From Novosphingobium rosa NBRC 15208 (GTDB lineage: Bacteria > Pseudomonadota > Alphaproteobacteria > Sphingomonadales > Sphingomonadaceae): DNA of 48,317 nt. Below the pieces are notes generated by a model. That model was given only the letters and a program-made list of their open reading frames with translations. It ran no database searches and had not been told where the DNA came from. Position numbers and translations under genes: made by a program. The stretch is taken from positions 1 to 48,317 of the forward strand of contig NZ_BCZE01000061.1 in assembly GCF_001598555.1 (NCBI RefSeq), read 5' to 3'. The stretch's first letter is position 1; each line of letters starts with the position of its first letter. Shown here one piece after another: positions 1 through 8,949 of this stretch.

Positions 1-31
1 GCGAGGGGGTAACCCCCTCGCATCTTCCCTT
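1..31. repeat. Edge fragment of the composite intergenic repeat (copy 1)
   Basis: The window opens inside a hairpin of the form GCGAGGG-GGTAACC-CCCTCGC (1-21), followed by the pyrimidine-rich tail CATCTTCCCTTTT. This matches the outer arm of the repeat seen complete at 10581, 14586, 23267, 39044, 42810 and 46486. It touches the rsmB stop codon (32-34), so on the minus strand it is the first structure after rsmB and may end that transcript. The rest of the copy lies outside the window. Confidence 0.75.
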
Positions 32-1273
32 TTACCCCTTCCGCCAACGGGCAACAAAGAACCCGTCCAGCCCGCCTTGCTCGGCAAGCATGCCGGGATC
101 GGTCCGCACCCAGCCCTCGGCGGTCGGGGCGATGCCCAAAGGCAATTCGGCAGCCGAAACCGGATCAGCCACCAGACCCGCGACCTGCGCCGCCTGATCC
201 CCACCTTCCTCACGCTCCAGCGAGCATACGGCGTAGACCAGCCGCCCGCCCGGCTTCAGCCAGCCCGCAGCGCGCGCGATCAGGGCCTGCTGGATTTCGG
301 CCATCTCGGCGATCTGGCGCGCGCCGATGCGGTGCAGCACATCGGGATGGCGACGCGCAGTGCCCGTGGCGGTGCAAGGCGCATCGATCAGGATCGCATC
401 GAACAGGCCTTCCGGCTCCCATTTCAGGGCATCTGCAGCGATGGTCTCGGCGTTCAGGCCTGTGCGGGTAAGGTTCTCGCGCACCAGTTCGAGGCGGCGG
501 GCGGACTGATCCAGCGCCGTCACCTCCCAGCCCAGCGCGGCCAGTTGCATCGTCTTGCCGCCCGGCGCGGCGCAGAGATCCAGAGCGCGACCCGTTCCAG
601 CCCCGATCAGGCGAGCAGGGATGGCAGCAGCCAGATCCTGCACCCACCATGCGCCCTCGTTGAAGCCTTCCAGAGTCTCGACCGCACTCCCGCGTGAGAG
701 GCGCACATGGCCCGGCATCAGGCTGGTGCCACCCAGCTTTTCGGCCCAGAGCGCGGTTTCAGCGGGATCGCGCAAAGTCAGATCCAGCGGCGGGGGCACA
801 GCCAGCCCCTGCGCCACAGGCAGAGCGCGCTCGCCCCAGCGCGCGGCGACGGCTTCGGGCAGGCTCGGCGTTTCGGGCAGGATGACACTGCGCTTTACCA
901 AAGTGGAAAACACACCATGCGCCAGGCGGCGCGGGCCGCCCATCAGCAGGTCCAACCCGGTCGCCACAACCGCATGCGGCGGGGTTTGCAGCCGCAGCCA
1001 GCCCGCCAGCATCAGGCGCAGCACGGCGCGGGGCTTGGCATCTTCGGGCAGAATCTGATGCGTGGCCGAATCGATCAACGCGTCCAGATCGACCAGCCAG
1101 CGCAGCGCCTCGCCCGCCAAAGCGCGGGCCAGAGCGCGATCCTCGCGCGCGTTGATGCCCTGGCAGGCGGCGTGAGCGGCATTGTCCAGCGTTTCACCCC
1201 GGCGCAGCACGGCGTCCATCATGCGCAGCGCGGCGCGGCGGGCGGGAAGGCCCTTTGTATCCTGATCTGTCAT
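32..1273 (-). CDS. rsmB: 16S rRNA m5C methyltransferase, RsmB/NOP family
   Basis: The 413-residue protein matches RsmB (Fmu) in length and layout. An N-terminal NusB-like helical RNA-binding domain covers about residues 10-135, followed by a SAM-dependent methyltransferase domain. The SAM-binding motif LDLCAAPGGK lies near residue 231. The two cysteines needed for RNA m5C methylation sit in DAPCTATG (about 298) and in CSLEREEG (about 346). RsmB of other bacteria methylates C967 of 16S rRNA. The gene faces away from the DUF1674 gene at 1435, leaving a 160-bp divergent promoter region. An RsmF-type relative is less likely because the NusB-like domain is present. Confidence 0.9.
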   Translation of the reverse strand: MTDQDTKGLPARRAALRMMDAVLRRGETLDNAAHAACQGINAREDRALARALAGEALRWLVDLDALIDSATHQILPEDAKPRAVLRLMLAGWLRLQTPPHAVVATGLDLLMGGPRRLAHGVFSTLVKRSVILPETPSLPEAVAARWGERALPVAQGLAVPPPLDLTLRDPAETALWAEKLGGTSLMPGHVRLSRGSAVETLEGFNEGAWWVQDLAAAIPARLIGAGTGRALDLCAAPGGKTMQLAALGWEVTALDQSARRLELVRENLTRTGLNAETIAADALKWEPEGLFDAILIDAPCTATGTARRHPDVLHRIGARQIAEMAEIQQALIARAAGWLKPGGRLVYAVCSLEREEGGDQAAQVAGLVADPVSAAELPLGIAPTAEGWVRTDPGMLAEQGGLDGFFVARWRKG

Positions 1274-1434
1274 CGGGGCGCCCTATAGCGTTTTCAAGCC
1301 GGGTGGAACCACCCGGCGGCTCGGAAAACGCGGTAACATAAAACTGGAGCGATTGGTCCGATGCAATCGGGTCAATCGCTCCCCTATCTTTGGCCATATT
1401 GAAATCGCCGCGCTGCGGGTGCATCTGGGGGCCT

Positions 1435-1623
1435 ATGGCCGACACATCAAAGCCCTTTGGCAAACGCTCGACTCAGCGCCCCGCCGCTTTCGCCAAGCCC
1501 GCGCATTGGTCGAACGATCCGGCGCCCACCCCCGCCGCGCCGGTGGCGGAGGATGACCCGGAGGGCCTGTCGCCCACGCGCTATGGCGATTTCACGCGCA
1601 AGGGCATCGCCTGGGATTTTTGA
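1435..1623 (+). CDS. DUF1674 protein, succinate dehydrogenase assembly factor 4 family
   Basis: This 62-residue protein ends in the family signature GLSPTRYGDFTRKGIAWDF, which resembles the conserved C-terminus of DUF1674/SdhAF4 proteins. Members of that family are small soluble proteins that in mitochondria help flavinylated SdhA assemble into complex II. The N-terminal half is low-complexity, rich in Pro and Ala, as is usual. I chose the ATG at 1435 because a GGGGGC sequence lies a few bases upstream; an in-frame ATG at 1390 would add 15 residues unlike the family. It is divergent from rsmB and followed closely by the secreted protein at 1670. The family is clear, while the bacterial role is inferred from the mitochondrial one. 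Confidence 0.8.
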   Translation: MADTSKPFGKRSTQRPAAFAKPAHWSNDPAPTPAAPVAEDDPEGLSPTRYGDFTRKGIAWDF

Positions 1624-1669
1624 CCGGCCCCACCGCCAAGGTCTGAAGCTGACGTAAGGGGAATACGCC

Positions 1670-2215
1670 ATGCCGATTGCCAGCCTGCTTTTGCTGCTTG
1701 CCGCCCAGCCGGCCGCAACCCCTTCCGCCGATCCGCTGGCTTTCGCCGCGCAAGGCCTTCTGGAATGCGCCGAGCCTGACGAAGCCTCGAAAACCTGCCA
1801 CGCGCTGGCCCATTTCACCGCCCGCCCCGATGGCACCTTCACCGATGACACCGAAGTGCTGCTGCGCCCCGACAAGCCGGTGACGATCAGCTTTTCCGGC
1901 GTGGCGCATGTAAAGGGCAATCAGGTCTGCGGCACACTGTCGACGCAAATGGTACAGCAGGCCACGCTGCGCTACGCAGGCAACCCGCTGACAGCCGAGC
2001 AGACCGCCTCCATCATGCCACGCATTCAGGATGCCCTGACCAAGGATGGCCTGCTCGACAAGGAGCTGTGCTCAACCCGCACGCCTGACGGTACGGCCAG
2101 TGGCAAAGGCTTCACCCGCCATGCCACCATTGCGGGACAAACTGTCAACCGGCCCGACGATCATCTGGTCTGGGTCGCGCCGGATGCAGGCTATACGGTG
2201 GCGCCGAAACCTTAA
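1670..2215 (+). CDS. Secreted or periplasmic protein of unknown function
   Basis: The 181-residue protein begins with a short signal peptide (MPIASLLLLLAAQPAATPSA), so the mature form is probably periplasmic. Three or four cysteines remain in the mature part (in LLECAEP, KTCHAL, QVCGTL and ELCSTR), and these could form disulfides. I recognise no domain. The GGGGAATACGCC sequence before the ATG includes a plausible ribosome binding site. The last 4 bp overlap the end of the convergent hemH gene, which leaves no room for a dedicated terminator. Codon use matches its neighbours. It may be a lineage-specific conserved protein, but that needs a database search. Confidence 0.65.
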   Translation: MPIASLLLLLAAQPAATPSADPLAFAAQGLLECAEPDEASKTCHALAHFTARPDGTFTDDTEVLLRPDKPVTISFSGVAHVKGNQVCGTLSTQMVQQATLRYAGNPLTAEQTASIMPRIQDALTKDGLLDKELCSTRTPDGTASGKGFTRHATIAGQTVNRPDDHLVWVAPDAGYTVAPKP

Positions 2216-3255
2216 GCCCAGCCGGACAGCTCGCGGCGCACCAAAGCTTCGATCATCGCCATACCATCCTCGCCCGCATTCAGGCAGGACAGCACCGAAA
2301 AGTCCTGACCGCCCGCTTCCACGAAGACCTCGCGCCCGCGGATCGCCAGTTCCTCCAGCGTCTCGACGCAATCGGCGGAGAAACCCGGCGCCACGATGGC
2401 CAGCTTGCGCGTGCCTTTGGCGGCTTCGGCGGCCAGCACGGTTTCGGTGGCGGGCTCCAGCCATTTGGCGCGGCCAAAGCGGCTCTGGAAGGCGGTTTCG
2501 ACGCGCAGGGCGGGGAAGGCCGGGGCCAGAGCCTCGCCCAGCAGACGCGCGGTCTTGCGGCACTGGCAGTGATAGGGGTCGCCCAGATGCAGGGTGCGCT
2601 CGGGCATGCCGTGGAAGGAGAGCAGCAGCACCTCGGGCACGAAGGGCAGGGCCTCGAGTTGCCGCGACACATCGCTGGTCAGCGCCGCGATATGGGCAGG
2701 ATCGTCGTGATAGGGCGGCAGGGTGCGGATCGCGGGTTGCCAGCGCATCGCGGCCAGAGCCGCCCCCACCGCATCCATCACGCTGGCCGTCGTGGCGCCG
2801 GAATATTGCGGATAGAGCGGGCAGATCAGGATGCGATCACAGCCCTGCGCCTTCAGCGCCTCGATCTCGGTGGCGATGGCGGGCTGGCCATAGCGCATGC
2901 CCCAGCGCACCGTCACGCCCTCCCCCAGCCGCGCCTGAAGCGCCACGGCCTGAGCCCTGGTGATCGCCGCCAGAGGCGAGCCTTCCTCGGTCCACACCTG
3001 AGCATAGGCATGGGCGGATTTGGCGGGCCTTGTGCGCAGGATGATGCCATGCAGGATCGGCAACCAGATGGCGCGCGGAATTTCCACCACACGCGGATCG
3101 GAGAGGAACTGCGCCAGATAGGTTCGCACGGCGGCAGGCGTCGCGGCCTGAGGCGTGCCCAGATTGACCAGCAACACGCCCATGCGGCCCACCTTCACAG
3201 CGGGATGAGAGGGAGGCAAAGCAGTCTGGCTCACGGTCATATCCTTAGTCTTCAC
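2212..3255 (-). CDS. hemH: Ferrochelatase
   Basis: Ferrochelatase inserts Fe2+ into protoporphyrin IX in the last step of heme synthesis. The 347-residue protein has the family start GVLLVNLGTP, the active-site segment LLSFHGMPERTLHLGDPYHC with the metal-inserting His, the QSRFGRAKWLEP segment, and the second signature APGFSADCVETLEE. I chose the GTG at 3255: a GAGGA site lies inside the end of the upstream gene, and the GTG follows that gene's TAG by only 2 bp, which suggests translational coupling. An ATG at 3240 is the alternative start. It is the last gene of an operon with mrp and a molybdopterin oxidoreductase. Confidence 0.95.
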   Translation of the reverse strand: MKTKDMTVSQTALPPSHPAVKVGRMGVLLVNLGTPQAATPAAVRTYLAQFLSDPRVVEIPRAIWLPILHGIILRTRPAKSAHAYAQVWTEEGSPLAAITRAQAVALQARLGEGVTVRWGMRYGQPAIATEIEALKAQGCDRILICPLYPQYSGATTASVMDAVGAALAAMRWQPAIRTLPPYHDDPAHIAALTSDVSRQLEALPFVPEVLLLSFHGMPERTLHLGDPYHCQCRKTARLLGEALAPAFPALRVETAFQSRFGRAKWLEPATETVLAAEAAKGTRKLAIVAPGFSADCVETLEELAIRGREVFVEAGGQDFSVLSCLNAGEDGMAMIEALVRRELSGWA

Positions 3256-3257
3256 TG

Positions 3258-5522
3258 CTAGTCCTCGCTTCCGAGGGGCAAACGGCGCAGGCGCAAGCCC
3301 GTCGCCGAAAACAGCGCATTGGCGATGGCAGGCGCGGCGACAGCCACGCCCAGCTCGCCGGGATCCTCGGGATCGGCGGTGGAAGCGATCAGGTCAACCA
3401 CGACCTCGGGGCAATTGGCCAGCAACGGCAGATTGAGCGCCGCCAGCCGCGCGCCCGTGGGCAGGCCGCCGTTCCACACCGGAGCCGAGCCCAGCGCCAG
3501 ACCCATGCCATAAACCAGCCCGCCCTCGATCTGCTGGCGGGCGATATCGACATTCACGATGCGGCCAATATCCGCCACCGCCACGATGCGGTCCACCGCC
3601 ACGCCCTCATCGCCGCGCCGCGCCGTCACCACGGCGGCGATGCAGCCGCCCCGAATGCGATGGCAGGCGATGCCCTGCCCGCTGGCATCATGCCCGCCAT
3701 TCCAGTTGGCCAGCGCCGACACCCGCTGCAGGCAGGCCGCCAGCCGGGGATCGCCCTCAAGCATGGCCATGCGGTAGGAGAGCGGCTCGCGGCCCTGAGC
3801 AGCGGCGATCTCGTCGACAAAGCTTTCGGTGATAAAGGCGCCGAGCGCGTGCCCATTGCCGCGCAGCCGCCCGGTGGGCAGGCCGACGCTGACCGGCGCC
3901 TGCTCGATGGCCAGCGCAAAGCTGTAAGGCGGCACAAAGCCTTCCATCGCCAGCGGATCGGCATGGGCATTCTGGTGATGCGCCATCGCCTCGGCGCGGC
4001 TGACGCCCTGCAGCAGCCGCGCGCCAAACTCCCGCGCGGCGGAGGGCATCGCCACGCGCAGCCGCCATGCCGCGATCGTGCCGGTCTGATCGACGCGCGC
4101 CTCGATCTGCGCGGCGAGCGGCGGGCGATGGATGGCAGTGAGGGCCTCCTGCCAGCGGGTATAGGTCAGCAGCACGGGCTTGCCGGTCTCGCGCGCGATC
4201 AGCGCGGCCTCCACCGCATGGGGGCATTCCAGCCGCGCGTCGAAGCTGCCGCCCGCCGCCAGCGGATAGAGCACCACATGCTCCACGCTGATGTCGAGCG
4301 CCTTGGCGACAGCACGGCGCGTCTGTTCCGGCGCTTGCGACGCCACCCAGATTTCGCAGCGCCCCTTGCGCAGCCGCGCCACGGCGCTGGCGGTTTCCAG
4401 CGGCGCGGCCACGGCAGCGGCGGCGTCATAACGCTGGCTGTAGGGCGGCTTGCTGCCCAGCAGCGCCTCGGGATCGCCCTGCTTGGCGATGGTCTGGCCA
4501 CCCTGCTTGATCGCCGCCTTCAGCGCGTTATCCAGAGCGCCATCCACCTTCTCGGCGCTGATCGGGCGGTGGACGGAAAAGCGCGGCGCCACGGCGGCCA
4601 GCGCCTGCTCGGCCGCCCAGCTGTTGCTGGCGACGGCAGCCAGCCAGTCGGGCCCTTCCACCAGCTTGAGGAAACCGTTGATGCCCTTGGCTGCCTTGGC
4701 ATCGTGCCCCGCCAGATGCGCCGCCTCGCCCAGCGGCGCGTGGCGGATCGCGGCAAAGAGCATATCGGGCAGGCGCACATCGCCCGCGAACATCCAGCCG
4801 CCATCCAGCTTGGCCGGCGCATCCAGCCTTGGGAAAGGCGGCGTGCTGCCCGATGGCAGGCGAGCGGGGCTTTCTGCGGGCGGCGGCCCGAGCGGCAGGG
4901 GATCGGGCAGGGTCAACCCGGAGGCCTCTTGCGCCAAGGCTCCAAACGCCAGACTCTGCTGGCCATGGCGCACCAATCCGGCAGACACGGTGCAATCCTG
5001 CGCATTCACGCCCCAGCGCCGGGCGGCGGCTTTTACCAGCAGCGCCCGCGCCCCGGCAGCAGCATGGCGAACAGGTGCTTCATAGGCGGCCAGAGACATG
5101 CCATCGGCGGTGGCGGTGAAGCGATGCTCCTGCGCCCAATGTCTGGCCAGCCAGTTGTCCGCCGGAATGCCGTTTTCGGGGGCCATCGGCAGCCACAATT
5201 CCGCCCAGCGCGCGGCCAGCGCCTCATTGGCGAAAATCTCCGAGACCGGCGCGAAGACCACGCCCATCTGTCGCCAGTCCGCGCCCAGCTCCAGCGCGGC
5301 GATCTGCGCCAGCTGGGTGCTGATCCCCTGCCCCATCTCCAGTTGAGGCACGCTGAGCGTGACCACACCATCGCGCGCCACCCTAATCCAGGCGTCGAAG
5401 GCCACCTCGCCCTCGCCCGGCGGCAGAGGCAGCGGGTAAGGCCGCTTGCGCAGCCCCCAGGCCACCACCAGCCCGCCGCCAAGGGCCGCGCCCACCAGAA
5501 GGTGGCGGCGCGACAGCTCCAT
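3258..5522 (-). CDS. Orphan molybdopterin-binding oxidoreductase, xanthine dehydrogenase/IorB family
   Basis: This 754-residue protein belongs to the large molybdenum-cofactor subunit family of xanthine dehydrogenase and isoquinoline 1-oxidoreductase (IorB type). The start MELSRRHLLVGAALGGGLVV looks like a twin-arginine signal, suggesting export of the folded enzyme to the periplasm. The C-terminal DPGELGVAVAAPAIANAL matches the segment that carries the catalytic Glu. IorB-type enzymes normally pair with a small [2Fe-2S] subunit, and none is next to it. The ATG at 5522 follows the mrp stop by 2 bp, and hemH follows by 2 bp, so the three genes look co-translated. The substrate cannot be told from sequence. 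The family is secure, the partner and substrate are unknown. Confidence 0.85.
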   Translation of the reverse strand: MELSRRHLLVGAALGGGLVVAWGLRKRPYPLPLPPGEGEVAFDAWIRVARDGVVTLSVPQLEMGQGISTQLAQIAALELGADWRQMGVVFAPVSEIFANEALAARWAELWLPMAPENGIPADNWLARHWAQEHRFTATADGMSLAAYEAPVRHAAAGARALLVKAAARRWGVNAQDCTVSAGLVRHGQQSLAFGALAQEASGLTLPDPLPLGPPPAESPARLPSGSTPPFPRLDAPAKLDGGWMFAGDVRLPDMLFAAIRHAPLGEAAHLAGHDAKAAKGINGFLKLVEGPDWLAAVASNSWAAEQALAAVAPRFSVHRPISAEKVDGALDNALKAAIKQGGQTIAKQGDPEALLGSKPPYSQRYDAAAAVAAPLETASAVARLRKGRCEIWVASQAPEQTRRAVAKALDISVEHVVLYPLAAGGSFDARLECPHAVEAALIARETGKPVLLTYTRWQEALTAIHRPPLAAQIEARVDQTGTIAAWRLRVAMPSAAREFGARLLQGVSRAEAMAHHQNAHADPLAMEGFVPPYSFALAIEQAPVSVGLPTGRLRGNGHALGAFITESFVDEIAAAQGREPLSYRMAMLEGDPRLAACLQRVSALANWNGGHDASGQGIACHRIRGGCIAAVVTARRGDEGVAVDRIVAVADIGRIVNVDIARQQIEGGLVYGMGLALGSAPVWNGGLPTGARLAALNLPLLANCPEVVVDLIASTADPEDPGELGVAVAAPAIANALFSATGLRLRRLPLGSED

Positions 5523-5524
5523 GG

Positions 5525-6577
5525 TCAGGCGTGCGCCTTGAGCCATGCGGCCAGCTTGGCGGCGATGGCGGCGAAGGCCTTGCCCTGCAACGTATCGCCT
5601 GCAGCCGGAGGCCTGCCCGCATCGCTGTCCACACGGATCGAGAGGTCGAGCGGCACGCGGCCCAGGAAGGGCAGGCCCATCTCATGCGCGGCCTGCTCGG
5701 CGCCGCCATGGCCGAAGGGGTCGGAATGCTCGCCGCAATGGGGGCAGATGTAGCCCGCCATATTCTCGACCAGACCGATCACCGGCACGCCCACGGTATC
5801 GAACAGCTGGATCGCCCGCGCGGCATCCATCAAAGCCAGATCCTGCGGGGTGGACACGATGATCGCGCCCGCCGGCTTGTGCTTCTGCACCATGGTCAGC
5901 TGCACATCGCCTGTGCCCGGCGGCAGATCGATGATGAGCACCTGCGTGTCGCCCCAATGCGCATCGACCATCTGGCCCAGCGCGCCCGCCGCCATCGATC
6001 CGCGCCAGGCGATGGCTTTGCCCGGCTCGATCAGATTGCCCATCGAGAGCGCACGGATGCCGAAGGCCGTGGGGATCGGGAACATCTTGCTGTCGGCGGC
6101 CTCGGGCTTGATGCCTTCGGTGCCCAGCAGGCGCGGCTGGCTGGGGCCGTGGATGTCGGCATCGACCAGCCCCACCTTGAACCCCTGACGCGCCAAAGCC
6201 ACCGCCAGATTGGCCGAGAGCGTCGATTTGCCCACGCCGCCCTTGCCCGCGCCAACGGAAATGATGATCGGGCCCTTGGGTTTGGGCGCTTCGGCAGGGC
6301 GGTCGGCCATGATGCCGACGCGCACTTCATTCACGCCTTCCACGCCCGCCAAGGCAGCGCGTATGGTCGCTTCGGCCTGCTCGCGCCCGGACTGGTCCAG
6401 TCCGGCGCCATCCAGCACCAGCGTCGCCACGCCATCGGCAACCCGCGCGGATTGCACCTTCTGCGCCAGGGCTGCGGGCAGATGCTGCTTGAGCATATCG
6501 GGCGAGATCATGGGCAGAAAACTTTCAGGCATCGGAACATAAGGCTTATCCTGCGCCCCTAGCAGGCTTTCCGCCAT
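5525..6577 (-). CDS. Mrp/ApbC-type Fe-S cluster carrier ATPase
   Basis: The 350-residue protein has an N-terminal DUF59/MIP18-like region (about residues 20-95) and a C-terminal Mrp/NBP35 P-loop ATPase. The deviant Walker A motif is GKGGVGKST, and the cluster-binding pair is CPHC in YICPHCGEHSDPFG. Related proteins bind and transfer [4Fe-4S] clusters to apoproteins in the cytoplasm. It heads a minus-strand operon with the molybdenum oxidoreductase and hemH, so Fe-S delivery, a metalloenzyme and iron insertion into heme are encoded together. It is divergent from hflK. The start at 6577 is the longest; the ATG of MPESFLPM or MISPDM is a possible shorter start. Confidence 0.88.
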   Translation of the reverse strand: MAESLLGAQDKPYVPMPESFLPMISPDMLKQHLPAALAQKVQSARVADGVATLVLDGAGLDQSGREQAEATIRAALAGVEGVNEVRVGIMADRPAEAPKPKGPIIISVGAGKGGVGKSTLSANLAVALARQGFKVGLVDADIHGPSQPRLLGTEGIKPEAADSKMFPIPTAFGIRALSMGNLIEPGKAIAWRGSMAAGALGQMVDAHWGDTQVLIIDLPPGTGDVQLTMVQKHKPAGAIIVSTPQDLALMDAARAIQLFDTVGVPVIGLVENMAGYICPHCGEHSDPFGHGGAEQAAHEMGLPFLGRVPLDLSIRVDSDAGRPPAAGDTLQGKAFAAIAAKLAAWLKAHA

Positions 6578-6651
6578 GGCACAGGATGAATTTCGGCAAT
6601 ACCGGCGCTTGTCCCCTGTTCTTGCGCGAAAGGCGTCCTATAGATGTGTTC

Positions 6652-7890
6652 ATGAAGCTTTTGGGTGAATGGATCGACCGTCTCAGGCCGGGGCATGCAA
6701 TGGCCCCGCACCTTCTGGCCAACCGCAAGGAGGATGGCGCGGAGGAAACCCCGCCGCCACCCGGCGGCGCCGACGCTGATGGCGCCCCCGACCAGCCCCC
6801 CGCTTCGGGTGACGGCACCCAGCCGCCCCGCAACCCATGGGCGCCCGAGGCTCCTCCGCCGCCGCGCCGCACGCCGGGGATCGAGGAGATTTTCCGCCAG
6901 ACCCGCAACGGCGGCCCCAGGAAGGAGGGCGGAGACAAGCCCGGCGGCAACGGCGGTGGTGGCCCGAAGATCCCCACCCCGCCCGATTTGCGCCAGCTGC
7001 TCCACCTGCCGCCGCGCCACAATGGCAAGAGCTGGTGGCCCATCATCATCGGCAGCGCGCTGGTGCTGGGCGGGCTGCTGTCCTCCGCGCATCAGCTCGG
7101 GCTGCATGAGCAGGGCGTCGTCACCACCTTCGGGCAATACACCAGAACCCTGCAGCCCGGTTTCAACCTCACCCTGCCATGGCCCTTTCAGGATGTGGCG
7201 GTGAAGGATGTCACCACCATCAAGCAGCTTTCCGTCCCCAATGGCGAGGCGGAGAACCTGATGCTCACCAGCGACCAGAGCCTGGTCAACATCTCCTATG
7301 TGGTGCGCTGGAGCATCCGTGACCTCAAGCTCTACAGCTTCCAGCTCAAAGACCCCGAAGGCACCGTCACGGAAGTGGCCGAGGCCGCCATGCGTGCCAC
7401 CATCGCCGAAGTGAAGCTGGGCGATGTGATGGGCGGCAGCGCCAGCGCGGAGGTGGGCGCCCATGTGCAGCAGCGCATGCAGGCGCTGCTGGATGCCTAT
7501 CACGCGGGCGTGCTGATTCAGGGCGTGGACCTCAAAAAGGCCGATCCGCCCGGCAAGGTGAACGAGGCTTTCCAGAAGGTGCAGGCCGCCCAGCAGGACC
7601 GCAGCCGCTACATCCAGCAGGCGCGCGGCTATGCCCAGCAGACCATCGCCCGCGCCGAGGGCGAGGCCGCCGCCTTCGACCGCGTCTACACCCAGTACAA
7701 GGCCGCGCCCGAAGTCACCCGCCGCCGCATGTATTACGAGACGATGGACCGCGTGCTTTCGCAAAATGACAAGGTGATCCTGCCCAACGGCCCCACCACC
7801 TATCTGCCGCTGCCCGAACTGCGCCGCCGCGCCGAACAGCCGCCCGAGGCCGCTGGACCGCTGCCGCCCCAGATGGGAGGCAACCAATGA
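6652..7890 (+). CDS. hflK: HflK, inner-membrane SPFH protein that modulates FtsH
   Basis: The 412-residue protein has a long Pro- and Gly-rich cytoplasmic N-terminus (about residues 25-125). One transmembrane helix follows (IIIGSALVLGGLLSS), then a periplasmic SPFH/band-7 domain beginning GLHEQGVVTTFGQYTRTLQPG, with a coiled-coil region rich in Ala, Arg and Gln. HflK and HflC form a large membrane complex around the FtsH protease. I place the start at the ATG at 6652 (MKLLGEWIDR); the upstream in-frame ATG at 6586 overlaps the divergent promoter region and adds residues unlike the family. The end overlaps the hflC start by 4 bp (ATGA). Confidence 0.93.
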   Translation: MKLLGEWIDRLRPGHAMAPHLLANRKEDGAEETPPPPGGADADGAPDQPPASGDGTQPPRNPWAPEAPPPPRRTPGIEEIFRQTRNGGPRKEGGDKPGGNGGGGPKIPTPPDLRQLLHLPPRHNGKSWWPIIIGSALVLGGLLSSAHQLGLHEQGVVTTFGQYTRTLQPGFNLTLPWPFQDVAVKDVTTIKQLSVPNGEAENLMLTSDQSLVNISYVVRWSIRDLKLYSFQLKDPEGTVTEVAEAAMRATIAEVKLGDVMGGSASAEVGAHVQQRMQALLDAYHAGVLIQGVDLKKADPPGKVNEAFQKVQAAQQDRSRYIQQARGYAQQTIARAEGEAAAFDRVYTQYKAAPEVTRRRMYYETMDRVLSQNDKVILPNGPTTYLPLPELRRRAEQPPEAAGPLPPQMGGNQ

Positions 7891-8750
7891 CCGGCACCTT
7901 CTGGCAGGATCACAAGCTGGCGCTCAGCGTGGTGGCGGCGGCTGCCGTGGCGGCGCTGCTCAGCGTGATCGAGGTGGATGAGACAGAGCAGGCCGTGGTG
8001 CTGCGCAATGGCGCGCCGGTCTCGGTCATCAACAAGTTCAAGCCCAATCAGGATTTCGGCCAGACCGGCGCCGGGCTCTATGCGCGCATTCCCTTCGTGG
8101 AAACGCTGGTGCGCGTCGACAAGCGCATCCAGCCGATCGAGATGGACCGCCAGCTGGTGATCTCTTCCGATCAGCAGCGGCTGGAGGTCGATGCCTTCGC
8201 GCTCTATCGCGTAATCGATCCGGTGCTGATGGTCAGCACCGCGGGCACGATGGACCGGCTGAAGGAACAGCTGCAGCCGATCCTCAACTCCCGCCTGCGC
8301 CGGGGGCTGGCCTCGCACACCTTCCAGACCCTGCTCACCGCCGAGCGCGGCGCGGTGCTGGCCCAGATCCGCCAGCAGTTCGACCGCGAGGCGCGGCAAT
8401 ATGGCGTGCAGGTGATCGATGTGCGCATCAAGCGCGCCGATCTGCCCGAGGGCACCGCGCTGGAGCGCGCCTTCGCCAATATGGAAGCCGCCCGCGAGCA
8501 GGAAGCCACCGCCATCCGCGCCGACGGCCAGAAGCAGGCCCAGATCATCGAGGCCGATGCCGAGGCCCGCGCGGCGCAGACCTATGCCGCCTCCTTCGGC
8601 AAGGATCCGGCCTTCTATGACTTCTACCGCGCCATGAAGAGCTATGAAGCGACCATGGCCAATCCGCAGGTCAAATCGGGCACCACCATCGTGCTGACCC
8701 CCGACAATGACTATCTGCGTCAGTTCCGGGGAGGCGGCAAAGCCAAATAA
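7887..8750 (+). CDS. hflC: HflC, partner of HflK
   Basis: The 287-residue SPFH/band-7 protein has one N-terminal transmembrane helix (about residues 10-28) followed by EQAVVLRNG, the usual opening of the HflC SPFH domain. A helical C-terminal segment (MEAAREQEATAIRADGQKQ) typical of the complex follows, ending in a Gly/Lys-rich tail. It overlaps hflK by 4 bp, so the two are probably translated in a coupled way, which fits the 1:1 HflKC complex. The next gene, the DegP-type protease, starts 200 bp later and probably has its own promoter. Together these genes form an envelope protein quality-control cluster. Confidence 0.94.
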   Translation: MTGTFWQDHKLALSVVAAAAVAALLSVIEVDETEQAVVLRNGAPVSVINKFKPNQDFGQTGAGLYARIPFVETLVRVDKRIQPIEMDRQLVISSDQQRLEVDAFALYRVIDPVLMVSTAGTMDRLKEQLQPILNSRLRRGLASHTFQTLLTAERGAVLAQIRQQFDREARQYGVQVIDVRIKRADLPEGTALERAFANMEAAREQEATAIRADGQKQAQIIEADAEARAAQTYAASFGKDPAFYDFYRAMKSYEATMANPQVKSGTTIVLTPDNDYLRQFRGGGKAK

Positions 8751-8949
8751 GTCATTTACTCAAACAGGTTACGCTTAAGGCGCTGGAACGCCCCCGAACA
8801 TGAACCATTCAAACTGCGTTCAGGGCAAAAAGCGCCAATATCAGGCGAAACCTCACGTTCATCCGCCCGTTTAGCCATATGAATTGCTCTTGCGCCTTGC
8901 GCCCCGACCGGGGCAGCATGCGCCGACATCAGAAAGAGGACCGAGCCAC

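Noticed and set aside
3660..5753. A 697-codon plus-strand open frame
   Set aside because: It is antisense to the molybdenum oxidoreductase and mrp genes. Its composition is low-complexity (Arg, His, Gln, Gly rich), as expected for a shadow frame in GC-rich DNA.
8801..8822. TGAAC-N12-GTTCA inverted repeat upstream of the DegP-type gene
   Set aside because: Only 5 bp per arm, and it matches neither the EcfG (GGAAC-N18/19-CGTT) nor the sigma-E pattern well enough.
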